A DNA stretch of 64,000 bases from Microtetraspora fusca (GTDB taxonomy: Bacteria; Actinomycetota; Actinomycetes; Streptosporangiales; Streptosporangiaceae): contig NZ_BBYK01000040.1 in the NCBI RefSeq assembly GCF_001570365.1, positions 227,915-291,914 of the forward strand, written 5' to 3'. This document shows, piece after piece, positions 8,739-16,578 of this stretch (positions are counted from its first letter, which is position 1; every line of letters begins with the position of its first letter). The notes under the pieces are model-generated. The model saw only the letters and a program-made list of their open reading frames with translations, had not been told where the DNA came from and searched no databases. A program made the translations under genes and the position numbers.

Positions 8739-8824
8739 CGGGCCGCCGCCGTGGACCGGCCGTACGCCGGGGTGAGGGGGACGGTGATCAGGGCCACGAG
8801 GGCGCCCACGCGTCCGGTTCGCAT
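8735..8824 (-). CDS. Putative 29-residue leader peptide coupled to the FAH-family gene
   Basis: This short ORF has a strong ribosome site (AAGGAGCCTGC before the ATG at 8824), and its TGA overlaps the start of the FAH-family gene as ATGA, an arrangement for translational coupling. The peptide begins MRTGRVGALVALITVP and is hydrophobic in the middle. No family is recognised. It could be a regulatory leader or a small membrane peptide. The support is the spacing, ribosome site and overlap only. Confidence 0.5.
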   Translation of the reverse strand: MRTGRVGALVALITVPLTPAYGRSTAAAR

Positions 8825-8967
8825 GCAGGCTCCTTGGTTCCCGTCGCCGCCCACGCCCACCGCCGTCGGAAAGCGGAGCCGTTCGGCGGTACGGGCGTGG
8901 GCGACCGGGAGGGGGGTTGGAGGGATACGCACGAACGTAAGAGGAAGATTCCACCCATGTCAATATG

Positions 8968-8982
8968 CGAAACAATATCTCG
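8968..8982. promoter_or_regulatory. IclR-type palindrome B, upstream of leader/FAH operon
   Basis: CGAAACAATATCTCG, flanked symmetrically by ATG on the left and CAT on the right. It lies 144 bp upstream of the leader ORF and downstream of the IclR gene on the same strand. The rest of the 8825-9228 interval shows no credible gene and probably serves as the promoter region. Confidence 0.65.
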
Positions 8983-9228
8983 CATTACGTCACACAGCAG
9001 AAGCGGAGCGGCGGAACCACGCACGGGGTGGACGGGAAGCACGCCGACGGCGATCGCCATGGGCAGGACAGAGGGCGTGACAGCGACGGCGCGCCGGAAC
9101 AGCCACCCGCCGCAGCGCAGCGCCGTAACCAGCGGCGGTGGAGGCGGTGCCGACCGGCAGGCCAAGCGGGTGTGGAGCCGGTGCAGGCAGGTGGACCAGG
9201 AGAGCGTGAAGGCGGTGCAGGCCCGGGG

Positions 9229-10032
9229 TCAGGCAGGCGTGGAGGCGGTGCCGCCCAGTTCGGCGGACAGGCGGTGCGAGAGGGCGCGCAGCGCCTCCGT
9301 CACCTGGTGCTCGGTCTCTCCGGCCAGGGCGGCCACCGTGCTCACCACCGCCATCGAGGCGACGATCTGGTCGCCCTCGAAGATCGGCGCGGCGATCACC
9401 CGCACGCCGTGGTCGGCGGGCGAGTTGACCGCGACGCCGGTGCGCCGCACCTCGTCGATCAGATCGCGCAGCTCGGGCGTGGTACGGAGTTTGCGCGCCA
9501 GCCCGGGAACCTCCCCCACCGGCAGGTACGCGCAGAAGACGCGGCCCTGTGCCGAGCGGAGCAGGTCGAGGGTGGAGCCGGTGCGCACGCTGAGCCGGAT
9601 GTCGCCGTCGGTGTTGTCCACGCAGCGCACGACGACCGGGCTCTCGCCGTTCCAGACGCTGAGCACGGCGGTCTGGTTGGTCTCTCGGACCAGCAGGTCG
9701 AGGTACGGCCCGGCCGCGGCGGCGATGGGCAGCCCGGCGCGGGCGGCCGCCTCCAGGGCGAGGATCTCGGGCCCCAGCGTGTAGGTCGCCTGCTGGGCGT
9801 CGTACCGGAGCAGGTTGGCCGCCCGCAGCGCCCGCGTGTAGCGGTGCGCGGTGGGCTTGCTGGTGCCGAGGCGGGCGGTGATCTCGCTCAGGCTGAGCCG
9901 GGGGCGTTCGACGGTGAACGCGCTCAGGATCAGCGCCGCGCGCCGTACGGTCTGGATCGCGGGGGCCTCGTCGTTCGCTTCGGGCGACGCACCGGACTGG
10001 TTCGCGTCGTCGCGCCGCCCTGGCCCCGGCAT
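9229..10032 (-). CDS. IclR-family transcriptional regulator (first copy)
   Basis: A 267-residue IclR protein: an N-terminal winged helix-turn-helix (about residues 25-85, recognition segment LGTSKPTAHRYTRALR) followed by the effector-binding GAF-like domain (LGPEILALEAAARAG onward). IclR proteins bind short palindromes near catabolic promoters and respond to aromatic acids or their breakdown products. GGAGGAGACGGG precedes the ATG. Its recognition segment is nearly identical to that of the second IclR at 13207, so the two may share the eight palindromes of this locus. No copy of the palindrome is visible just upstream of this gene. Confidence 0.93.
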   Translation of the reverse strand: MPGPGRRDDANQSGASPEANDEAPAIQTVRRAALILSAFTVERPRLSLSEITARLGTSKPTAHRYTRALRAANLLRYDAQQATYTLGPEILALEAAARAGLPIAAAAGPYLDLLVRETNQTAVLSVWNGESPVVVRCVDNTDGDIRLSVRTGSTLDLLRSAQGRVFCAYLPVGEVPGLARKLRTTPELRDLIDEVRRTGVAVNSPADHGVRVIAAPIFEGDQIVASMAVVSTVAALAGETEHQVTEALRALSHRLSAELGGTASTPA

Positions 10033-10135
10033 CCCGTCTCCTCCGTCGAGTACCCCTTACGTCGGATGGGACTCTATCCAGGGACGCGCCGGAACGCATG
10101 CGACTTGACGTTCAACCTCGGAATCAACGCGACAT

Positions 10136-11167
10136 TCACACCGCATCCGACGAATGCCCCGGAACCGTGCTGAACGCCGGGTTGATGAGCGGCGCCAGGT
10201 TATTGACCGCCGCGGCGGCCTCTCCGAACCCGACGGAGATCAGCCGGACCTTCCCGTCGTAGTCGCTGATGTCGCCGGCGGCGAAGACCCGCTCCAGGTT
10301 GGTCCGCATGGACCGGTCGACCAGGACGTGCCGCTTGCGCAGGTCGAGGCCCCACTTCTGGACCGGGCCGAGGTCGGCGATGAAGCCGAGCGCGGCCACG
10401 ACGGTCTGCGCGGGCAGGGTGATCCGCTCGCCGCCCCGGACCCGCTCGACGGTCACCTCGCCGATCCCGTCGCCGCCGGTGATGTCGGCCACCTCGAACG
10501 GCGTGAGCACCCGTACGGACGACGCGCGCAGCCGGGTGACGCTGTGCTCGTGGGCGCGGAAGGCGTCCCGGCGGTGGACCAGCGTGAGCGACCGGGCGAT
10601 CGGCTCCAGGGCGAGCGCCCAGTCCACGGCCGAGTCGCCGCCGCCGACCACCACCACGTCCTGGCCGGCCAGCTCGTCCAGCTTCCGGACGAAGTAGCGC
10701 AGGCCGCGCCCGAGGTACTCGCTGCCCACGGGCAGTTCCCTGGGGGTGAAGGTGCCGATGCCGCCGGTGAGCAGCAGCGCCTTGGCCCGCACCCGGGTGC
10801 CCGCGTCGGTGACGACCTCGACCGCGTCGGCGTCGTGCCGCAGTTCCAGGGCGCTCTCCCCCAGCAGGTAGAGCGGCTCCGCCTGGCTCGCCTGGGCGAC
10901 CAGGGCGTCGACCAGCGCCTGTCCCTTCACGGCCGGATATCCGGCGATGTCGAAGATGTCCTTCTCGGGGTACAGCGCGGCCACCTGGCCGCCGGGCTCC
11001 GGCAGGGAGTCGATCACGGCGACGGACATGCCGCGAAACCCGGCGTAGTAGGCGCCGTACAGCCCGGCGGGGCCGGCGCCGACGATGACCAGGTCCACCT
11101 CGTGAACCGGGCGTGGCCCGCCGCTCTCTCCCGGCTCGCCGATGCCGTACGCGTCGGAGGCGGTCAC
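10136..11167 (-). CDS. Ferredoxin-NADP+ reductase, thioredoxin-reductase-like
   Basis: A 343-residue two-domain flavoprotein. The FAD fingerprint GAGPAGLY is near residue 30 and the NADPH fingerprint VGGGDSAVDWAL is mid-protein; there is no redox-active CxxC as in true thioredoxin reductases, and the C-terminal DGKVRLISVGFGEAA stretch fits the TrxR-like ferredoxin reductase group. The GTG at 11167 overlaps the ferredoxin stop as GTGA. It should pass electrons from NADPH to the adjacent 7Fe ferredoxin and thence to the Rieske oxygenase or another oxygenase of the locus. Confidence 0.87.
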   Translation of the reverse strand: MTASDAYGIGEPGESGGPRPVHEVDLVIVGAGPAGLYGAYYAGFRGMSVAVIDSLPEPGGQVAALYPEKDIFDIAGYPAVKGQALVDALVAQASQAEPLYLLGESALELRHDADAVEVVTDAGTRVRAKALLLTGGIGTFTPRELPVGSEYLGRGLRYFVRKLDELAGQDVVVVGGGDSAVDWALALEPIARSLTLVHRRDAFRAHEHSVTRLRASSVRVLTPFEVADITGGDGIGEVTVERVRGGERITLPAQTVVAALGFIADLGPVQKWGLDLRKRHVLVDRSMRTNLERVFAAGDISDYDGKVRLISVGFGEAAAAVNNLAPLINPAFSTVPGHSSDAV

Positions 11168-11475
11168 GACGGGTCCCCGGAGACGGCGGGGTGATCGGCC
11201 CCCGTCCGGCCGACTTTGCGCGCACCCCCGGGGGAGCCGAGGTCGGCGAAGAACTCGGTGTTGATCTGGGCGAATCCGGCCAGGTTCGGCGGCAGGTCCT
11301 CGTGGTGGTAGATCGACGTCACCGGGCAGACCGGTTCGCATCGGCCGCAGTCCACGCACTCGTCCGGATGGATGTACATCATCCGGTCTCCCTCGTAGAT
11401 GCAGTCGACCGGGCACTCCTCGACGCACGATTGGTCCTGCACGTCCACGCACGCGTCGGTCACGACGTAGGCCAT
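11164..11475 (-). CDS. 7Fe ferredoxin (3Fe-4S plus 4Fe-4S)
   Basis: A 103-residue ferredoxin of the FdxA type. Cysteines at 9, 17 and 21 (C-x7-C-x3-CP) bind the 3Fe-4S cluster with Cys50; Cys25, 40, 43 and 46 serve the 4Fe-4S cluster (CVDCGRCEPVCP). The start ATG 11475 has AGGAGGACTG in front. It is the first gene of a unit with the ferredoxin reductase and lies divergent from an M20-like gene across an operator. Its C-terminal tail of about 35 residues carries no motif. Confidence 0.92.
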   Translation of the reverse strand: MAYVVTDACVDVQDQSCVEECPVDCIYEGDRMMYIHPDECVDCGRCEPVCPVTSIYHHEDLPPNLAGFAQINTEFFADLGSPGGARKVGRTGADHPAVSGDPS

Positions 11476-11659
11476 CAGTCCTCCTGGGATGGGCGCCCGC
11501 GCGGGAACGGGGGGACGCGCGAGCCGTTGGCCGAAGGCCCGCCGGCAGAAGGGCGGGCCGGGAGCGGCGGGAGCCGTGGGAATCCGGTTGGCCTGCGGAA
11601 TCGGCCTCTCCACCGACGTGAGGGAACAGTAGGTTCCGGCCGAGAACGTTGTCAAGATG

Positions 11660-11674
11660 CGAGATGCCATCTTG
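11660..11674. promoter_or_regulatory. IclR-type palindrome C, divergent ferredoxin/M20 promoters
   Basis: CGAGATGCCATCTTG (arms match 5 of 6) lies in the 271-bp divergent gap between the ferredoxin start at 11475 and the M20-like start at 11747, so one bound dimer could control both directions. Confidence 0.65.
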
Positions 11675-11746
11675 GATTGAGTTACCATCAGTGCGATGCG
11701 GGCCGCCCGCCCCATCGCGGAGCCCGAGCGGAACTCTGGAGAGCCC

Positions 11747-13084
11747 GTGACGACCGACCCCTTGGAAGGCCTGCGGAGCGCCGCGCACGGCGCGATCGAC
11801 GGCGAGCGGATCGTCGAGGCGGTGCGGCTGCTCGCCGCCGGCCCGAGCCCGCGTGGAGGCGAGCGCGCCGCCGCCGACCGGCTCATGGAGTGGGCGCGGA
11901 CGCGGTGGCCCCGAATCTCGTGGCGTCGCGACGCGATCGGGGCCGCGGGCGCCAATCTCGTGGCCACATCCGCCCAGGGAGATGCCGGCCACCCCCCAGG
12001 CGGCCGGGAACTGCTCGTCTACTCCCACCTGGACACGTCCCTGCCCGGCGACCCGGAGCGGGACCGGTGGACGACGGGGGTCGACGCTCCCCCGGCCCCG
12101 CTGAGCGTGGACCACGAGTCGGGCACGCTCACGGGGTTCGGCCTCGGCGTGGCGCGGGCCCCCGCCGCGGCCGCGCTCGCCGGGTACGCGGCCGCCGTGG
12201 CGGCACTGCGGGACGCGGGCGTCCCCCACCGGCTCACGCTGCTGCTGGCCGGCGGCGGCACGCACGCCTCCCCGTTCGCGGCGACCCCGGAGTCGGCCGC
12301 GCCGGTCGGCGTCGAGGAGTACCTCCGCTCCGGCCCGCGCCCGGACGCCGCCGTCGTGGCCAAGTGCGGCCCGCCCGGAATCCTGTACGAGGAGCCGGGG
12401 GCGGCCTTCGTCCGGGTGCGGCTGGGCACCGCGTACCGTCCCGTGCTGGCCAGGGACGCCGCGCCGCCGGCCGGCGGGCTGATCGCGCACCTCGGCGAGG
12501 TGATCGGCGTCCTGGAGCGGTGGCGGGAACGGCACGTCGCCGCCCGCGCCGGGGTCGGCGGCCAGATCGCGGCCGAGGCCGGGATCGGCGCGGTACGCGG
12601 CGGCCTGGCGGCCAAGCCGGATCTGCTGCCCGGCGTCGTCGAGCTGCACCTCTACCTGGTCACCGTGCCCGGGGACGACGTCGCGCGGATCGCCGACGAC
12701 ATCCGGGCCGCGCTGGAGACCGGCCTGCGCGGCGGCCCGCTGGAGGGCTGCGCGCTGTCCGTGGCGGCCCGGACGGCCCACCCCTCGGGCGCGACGCCGC
12801 AGGACGCGTCCGTCGTACGGCACGCCGCCGCCGCGTGGGCCCGCGAGCACGGGGCCGCGCCCCCGCCCATCTCGGGCTGGAAGGGCTCGACCGACGGCGT
12901 GGTGCTGCGCGGCCACGGCGTCCCCACCGTGCGGGTCGGCCCCGCCGTACGCGCCGATCCGGCAGACCCTCGGAGAGATGTCATCGAGTTGGACACTTTG
13001 CTGCGATTCGCCCGGATTTATAGCGACATCGTCGTGCGGCATGTCGTTTACGGCGAATCAGTCATCGAAACGTCTCACTCCTGA
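11747..13084 (+). CDS. Degenerate M20/ArgE-type metallopeptidase-like protein
   Basis: A 445-residue protein with the layout of M20 aminoacylases/deacetylases. The first metal motif is present (SHLDTS, His94 and Asp96) and the late SGWKGSTDGVVLRGHGVPTV block is recognisable. The segment that should contribute the bridging Asp and catalytic Glu is altered: residues 131-140 read FGLGVARAPA where M20 enzymes have a G-x-x-D-x-K/R-G pattern, and 167-173 read LAGGGTH without the Glu-Glu pair. It may be inactive or catalyse something else. GTG 11747 has a GGAG site. It is divergent from the ferredoxin gene under a shared palindrome. Confidence 0.65.
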   Translation: MTTDPLEGLRSAAHGAIDGERIVEAVRLLAAGPSPRGGERAAADRLMEWARTRWPRISWRRDAIGAAGANLVATSAQGDAGHPPGGRELLVYSHLDTSLPGDPERDRWTTGVDAPPAPLSVDHESGTLTGFGLGVARAPAAAALAGYAAAVAALRDAGVPHRLTLLLAGGGTHASPFAATPESAAPVGVEEYLRSGPRPDAAVVAKCGPPGILYEEPGAAFVRVRLGTAYRPVLARDAAPPAGGLIAHLGEVIGVLERWRERHVAARAGVGGQIAAEAGIGAVRGGLAAKPDLLPGVVELHLYLVTVPGDDVARIADDIRAALETGLRGGPLEGCALSVAARTAHPSGATPQDASVVRHAAAAWAREHGAAPPPISGWKGSTDGVVLRGHGVPTVRVGPAVRADPADPRRDVIELDTLLRFARIYSDIVVRHVVYGESVIETSHS

Positions 13085-13138
13085 GAAGATCGTCGTCGCC
13101 GGACAGCTCCGTTCCATCCCGTGGAAGCATCTCCAAAC

Positions 13139-13153
13139 CAAGACGATGTCTCG
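13139..13153. promoter_or_regulatory. IclR-type palindrome D, upstream of second iclR gene
   Basis: CAAGACGATGTCTCG (arms match 5 of 6) lies 53 bp before the second IclR start, consistent with autoregulation. Confidence 0.6.
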
Positions 13154-13206
13154 GAAAATGGAACGAGCGTGTCCCCGGGCCACCACCCCGACACAAAGGA
13201 AGCCAC

Positions 13207-14004
13207 ATGGGTGACGAGACCACGCCTGCCGCTCCCGGCGCAGGGGCCGAGCGGGCGGCTCCGGCGATCCAGACCGTCCAGCGCGCGGCCATGATCCTCA
13301 GCGCGTTCACGGTCAGCCGTCCGCAGCTCAGTCTCAACGAGCTGACCGCCAGCCTGGGCACCAGCAAGGCGACCGCGCACCGGTACACGAAGGCGCTGCG
13401 CGAGAGCAACCTGCTGCGCTACGACGAGCGCGAGGCGCTGTACTCGCTGGGCCCGCAGATCCTGACGCTGTCGGCCGCCGCGCGGGCCGGGATGCCGGTC
13501 ATCGGCATCGCCGGGCCGTACATGCAGCGGCTGGTACGCGAGATCGACGAGACCGTGGTGCTGAGCGTCTGGGACGGCGACAGCGCGGTGGTGGTGCGGG
13601 TGGACGACAACACCGACCGCGTCATCCGGGTCAGCGTGCGCACCGGGACCCGGCTGTCGCGCACGGAGTCGGCGCAGGGCCGGGTCTTCTGCGCGTTCCT
13701 GCCGGAGGGCGAGGTGCCGGGGCTGGCGAAGGAGCTGGCGGCGTCCACGGAGCTGCGGCGGGAGCTGGAGCGGATCCGCGAGGAGAAGATCTCGGCCAAC
13801 ACACCGTCGGTGAACGGCGTGCGCACCATCGCCGCCCCGGTCTTCCGGGACCGGATCCCGATCGCCACGATGGCCGTCGTGGCGACCACGGACTCGGTGC
13901 CGCCGGGCAGCGGCTCCCCCGCCGCCGAGGCGCTCAAGCGCGTCACCGCCGAGATCACCGCGGAACTCGGGAGGGAGAGCCACCTCCCGGACGGCACGGC
14001 ATGA
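13207..14004 (+). CDS. IclR-family transcriptional regulator (second copy)
   Basis: A 265-residue IclR protein closely similar to the one at 9229-10032. The helix-turn-helix region (QRAAMILSAFTVSRPQLSL then LGTSKATAHRYTKALR) differs at only a few positions from the first copy. The effector domain starts at about LGPQILTLSAAARAG and includes RTESAQGRVFCAFLPEGEVPG, also shared. AAAGGAAGCCAC precedes the ATG. A palindrome of the common type sits upstream. The two proteins look like a duplication, perhaps with different effectors or forming heteromers. Confidence 0.93.
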   Translation: MGDETTPAAPGAGAERAAPAIQTVQRAAMILSAFTVSRPQLSLNELTASLGTSKATAHRYTKALRESNLLRYDEREALYSLGPQILTLSAAARAGMPVIGIAGPYMQRLVREIDETVVLSVWDGDSAVVVRVDDNTDRVIRVSVRTGTRLSRTESAQGRVFCAFLPEGEVPGLAKELAASTELRRELERIREEKISANTPSVNGVRTIAAPVFRDRIPIATMAVVATTDSVPPGSGSPAAEALKRVTAEITAELGRESHLPDGTA

Positions 14005-14013
14005 GCGTCGGCT

Positions 14014-14058
14014 CGGCCACCTGAGCCTCAGTTACCTGAGCCTCGGCTACCTGAACGG
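14014..14058. repeat. Three tandem 15-bp imperfect repeats
   Basis: Units 14014-14028, 14029-14043 and 14044-14058 share the core ACCTGAGCCT (third unit with one change). They lie directly after the IclR stop, before two hairpins. No function is evident. Confidence 0.7.
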
Positions 14059-14141
14059 TGTCACCGTCGGCGTCTCCGACACCGACGGTGACAAACCGGA
14101 TCGAGCCGAGCTTCTCCCCGTACTTCGGCGGGGAGAAGCTC
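14059..14141. terminator. Two successive hairpins between convergent genes
   Basis: The first stem pairs 14059-14070 with 14082-14093 (12 bp, TGTCACCGTCGG). The second pairs 14108-14120 with 14129-14141 (13 bp, GAGCTTCTCCCCG) around an 8-nt loop. They separate the convergent IclR and P450 genes and most likely terminate both. Confidence 0.7.
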
Positions 14142-14196
14142 TGCGGCTACACGACGGCGGGCCGCCGGCCCGGAGAGATCGTCTGATCTCCGGTCG

Positions 14197-16410
14197 TCAC
14201 AGATCCAGCACGAGCTTCGGCGACGTCGCGCGGCCGACGCAGATCATCATGGTCCGGCCGGACTCCCGCTCCTCGGGCGTGAGCAGCGAGTCCCGGTGCT
14301 CCGGGGTCCCGGCGAGGACCCGCGTCTCGCAGGCCCCGCAGTACCCCTTCTCGCAGTCGTAGGAGAGGCCGGGAACGGCCTCGCGCACCGCCTCAATGAG
14401 GCGCTGGTCCTCCCTGACCCGCACCGTGTGGCCGGAGCGCGCGAGATGGACGTCGAACGCGATGTTGTCGGCCGGATCGAACGCCGCCTCCAGGTCGTCG
14501 CCGGCTGCGAACCGCTCGATGTGCAGCCGGTCGGCGAGGCCGCGGCGGGCGCAGTCGCGCTCGACCGCCTCGATCATCCCGGCGGGACCGCAGCAGTAGA
14601 TCGCGGTGCCCGGCCCGGCCGAGGAGAGGATCGCGTCGAGGTCGGGCAGCCCGCACTCGTCCTGCGGCAGCAGCGTGACCCGCTCTCCCGCGTGCTCCAC
14701 CAGCTCGTCCCGGAACGCCATGGACGAGCGGGACCTGCCGCCGTAGACGGCGCGCAGGGCGGCCCCGTCGCGGGCGATGGCCCGGACCATGGCGAGGATC
14801 GGGGTGACGCCGATGCCCCCGGCGAGGAACAGGTAGTCCTCGGCGGGCACGAGCGGGAAGTGGTTGCGCGGCCCCTTCACCGTGAGGGTCACGCCCTCCC
14901 CGGCCAGGTCGTGCAGCTCGGCCGAGCCGCCGCGCCCGGCGTCCTCCCGGAGGACGGCCACGCGGTAGGTGGCGCGGTCGTCCGGGTCGCCGCAGAGGGA
15001 GTACTGCCGGATGCGGCCCGAGGGAAGGCGGAACTCCAGGTGCGCGCCGGGCGCCCACGCGGGCAGCTCCGCGCCGTCCGGCGCGGCCAGCGTCAGCGAC
15101 AGCACTCCGTCGGCGACGGTCTCCGCCGCCGTGACGACGACGTCGAACGGCGTCGCCTGCTGGAAGGCCGCCGGAGCGACCCCGGAGGCCGGCGTGCCCA
15201 GGCGGGCGCCGGGCGTGAAGACGGCGGGGATGGCGTCCCAGCCGGACTGGTTGCCCCGGGTGGGATAGGCGACCAGGCCCTCCTCCAGGACCGTGAAGTC
15301 GGGCAACCGGGTGAGGACCTGGGTGATCATCTCCCGGAACATGGCGCGGGCCAGGTGCGCGCCGGCGCAGCGGTGCGTGCCGATGCCGAAGCTGAGGTGG
15401 CGGGTGGCGTCCCGGTCCAGCCGGATCTCCTCCGGGTCGGAAAAGACGGCCGGGTCGTGGTTGGCCGCCACCCACGGGATCAGCACCCGCTCGCCCGCGC
15501 GCACCGGGCAGCCGCCGATCTCGGTGTCGGCCAGGGCCGTACGCGCCATCGACTGGGAGGGCGCGAACGCGCGGAGGAACTCCTCGGTGGCCGTCTCCAG
15601 CAGGTCGGGCGACTCGATGAGCCGGCGGCGCTGGTCGGGGTTCCGGCTCAGGTGCACGAGGACGGAACCGGTCAGCGACGTGGTGGTGTCCACGCCTCCG
15701 GCGATGAGGAGGCCGATCACGGAGACGAGCTCGTCCTCGCCGAACGGCTCTCCGTCCGGGCGGCGTTGCGTGACGAGGCGGCTCACTCCGTCGTCGGCCG
15801 GCTCCTCGCGGCGGAGCCGTACCAGCTCGCGGATGCGGCGCTCCATGTGGGCGAGGCCCTCGGCGCCGCGGCGGGCCCGCTCGCTGTCGGCGGGCGCGGC
15901 GAAGATGTCGTGGATGGGACCGGCCAGCGGGGCCCAGTCCTCCTCGGGGAAGCCGAGCCAGTCGAGGGTGACCGCGGCGGGCAGCGGGTTGGTCAGGTCG
16001 CGGACGAAGTCGGCCGAGCCCAGCTCGACGAACTCGTCCACGATCCGGGTCGCGTGCCGGGCGATCATCGGCCGGAGCCGCTCGACGGCGTCGGGGGTGA
16101 GCAGCGGGTTGATGAGGTCGCGGTACCGCGTGGAATCCGGCGGGTCCAGCTCGATCGGGTACTGCTCGAGGCCGGGCCCGCTCGGGATCACGATCGCGAC
16201 GCGGTCCGGGCCGGCGGCGGCCCGCGAGGAGGAGAAGGCCCCGTCGTCGCGGGCCACGCGGACCACGTCGGCGTAGCGGGTCGTGAAGACGTAGCCGCCG
16301 TGGGCCGCCGTACGGCCGACCGGGCACGCTTCACGGAAGGACGCGTAGTAGGCGACCGGATCCTCCGTGCAGAGGGCGGAGTGGTGGTCGAAGTCAACCT
16401 GTCGGGTCAT
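14197..16410 (-). CDS. Self-sufficient cytochrome P450 fused to phthalate-type reductase (CYP116-like)
   Basis: A 737-residue single-chain monooxygenase. Residues 1-about 400 are a P450 with I-helix AGGVDTTTS (237-245), an ExxR at 277-280 and heme loop FGIGTHRCAG with Cys348 as the thiolate. A ferredoxin-reductase module follows (flavin strand RQYSLCGDP, NAD strand FLAGGIGVTPILAM). A plant-type [2Fe-2S] domain ends the chain (YDCEKGYCGAC plus a later Cys in MMICVG). This order is that of class VII enzymes, known for O-dealkylation and hydroxylation of aromatics. ATG 16410 is preferred to longer starts that carry no conserved sequence. It sits alone downstream of palindrome E. Confidence 0.92.
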   Translation of the reverse strand: MTRQVDFDHHSALCTEDPVAYYASFREACPVGRTAAHGGYVFTTRYADVVRVARDDGAFSSSRAAAGPDRVAIVIPSGPGLEQYPIELDPPDSTRYRDLINPLLTPDAVERLRPMIARHATRIVDEFVELGSADFVRDLTNPLPAAVTLDWLGFPEEDWAPLAGPIHDIFAAPADSERARRGAEGLAHMERRIRELVRLRREEPADDGVSRLVTQRRPDGEPFGEDELVSVIGLLIAGGVDTTTSLTGSVLVHLSRNPDQRRRLIESPDLLETATEEFLRAFAPSQSMARTALADTEIGGCPVRAGERVLIPWVAANHDPAVFSDPEEIRLDRDATRHLSFGIGTHRCAGAHLARAMFREMITQVLTRLPDFTVLEEGLVAYPTRGNQSGWDAIPAVFTPGARLGTPASGVAPAAFQQATPFDVVVTAAETVADGVLSLTLAAPDGAELPAWAPGAHLEFRLPSGRIRQYSLCGDPDDRATYRVAVLREDAGRGGSAELHDLAGEGVTLTVKGPRNHFPLVPAEDYLFLAGGIGVTPILAMVRAIARDGAALRAVYGGRSRSSMAFRDELVEHAGERVTLLPQDECGLPDLDAILSSAGPGTAIYCCGPAGMIEAVERDCARRGLADRLHIERFAAGDDLEAAFDPADNIAFDVHLARSGHTVRVREDQRLIEAVREAVPGLSYDCEKGYCGACETRVLAGTPEHRDSLLTPEERESGRTMMICVGRATSPKLVLDL

Positions 16411-16505
16411 GATGCACAGGCCCCACATACATGGACGACGCGCGGTGTTTCCCAGCCGCGCCACTGGGTGTCTGCGGTCCCGAGAGTCTAACGGCGCTCA
16501 CAACG

Positions 16506-16520
16506 CGAGACAATGTCTCG
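16506..16520. promoter_or_regulatory. IclR-type palindrome E, upstream of the P450
   Basis: CGAGACAATGTCTCG, with perfect 6-bp arms, is the most symmetrical copy. It lies 95 bp upstream of the P450 start, in the gap after the alcohol dehydrogenase gene. Confidence 0.75.
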
Positions 16521-16578
16521 ATTGACGCGACAACGGCTCGTGAGTGCCGTCCGGACTCCGGGAGGGGCGGCCGGGACG

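Noticed and set aside
8739-8975. N-terminal extension of the FAH-family protein
   Set aside because: The extension is low-complexity, would start inside palindrome B and would override the ATGA-coupled leader ORF.
10136-13042. 968-codon minus-strand frame across ferredoxin reductase, ferredoxin and M20-like genes
   Set aside because: Only its distal third is the real reductase, which has its own GTG overlapping the ferredoxin stop; the rest is a shadow of the plus-strand M20-like gene.
13061-13078. CGAAACGTCTCAC near the end of the M20-like gene as a ninth operator
   Set aside because: The spacing between half-sites is wrong and the symmetry is poor; the better copy D lies 75 bp downstream.
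14014-14058. Tandem 15-bp units as a CRISPR-like or regulatory array
   Set aside because: Only three adjacent units without spacers; a small slippage repeat next to terminators.
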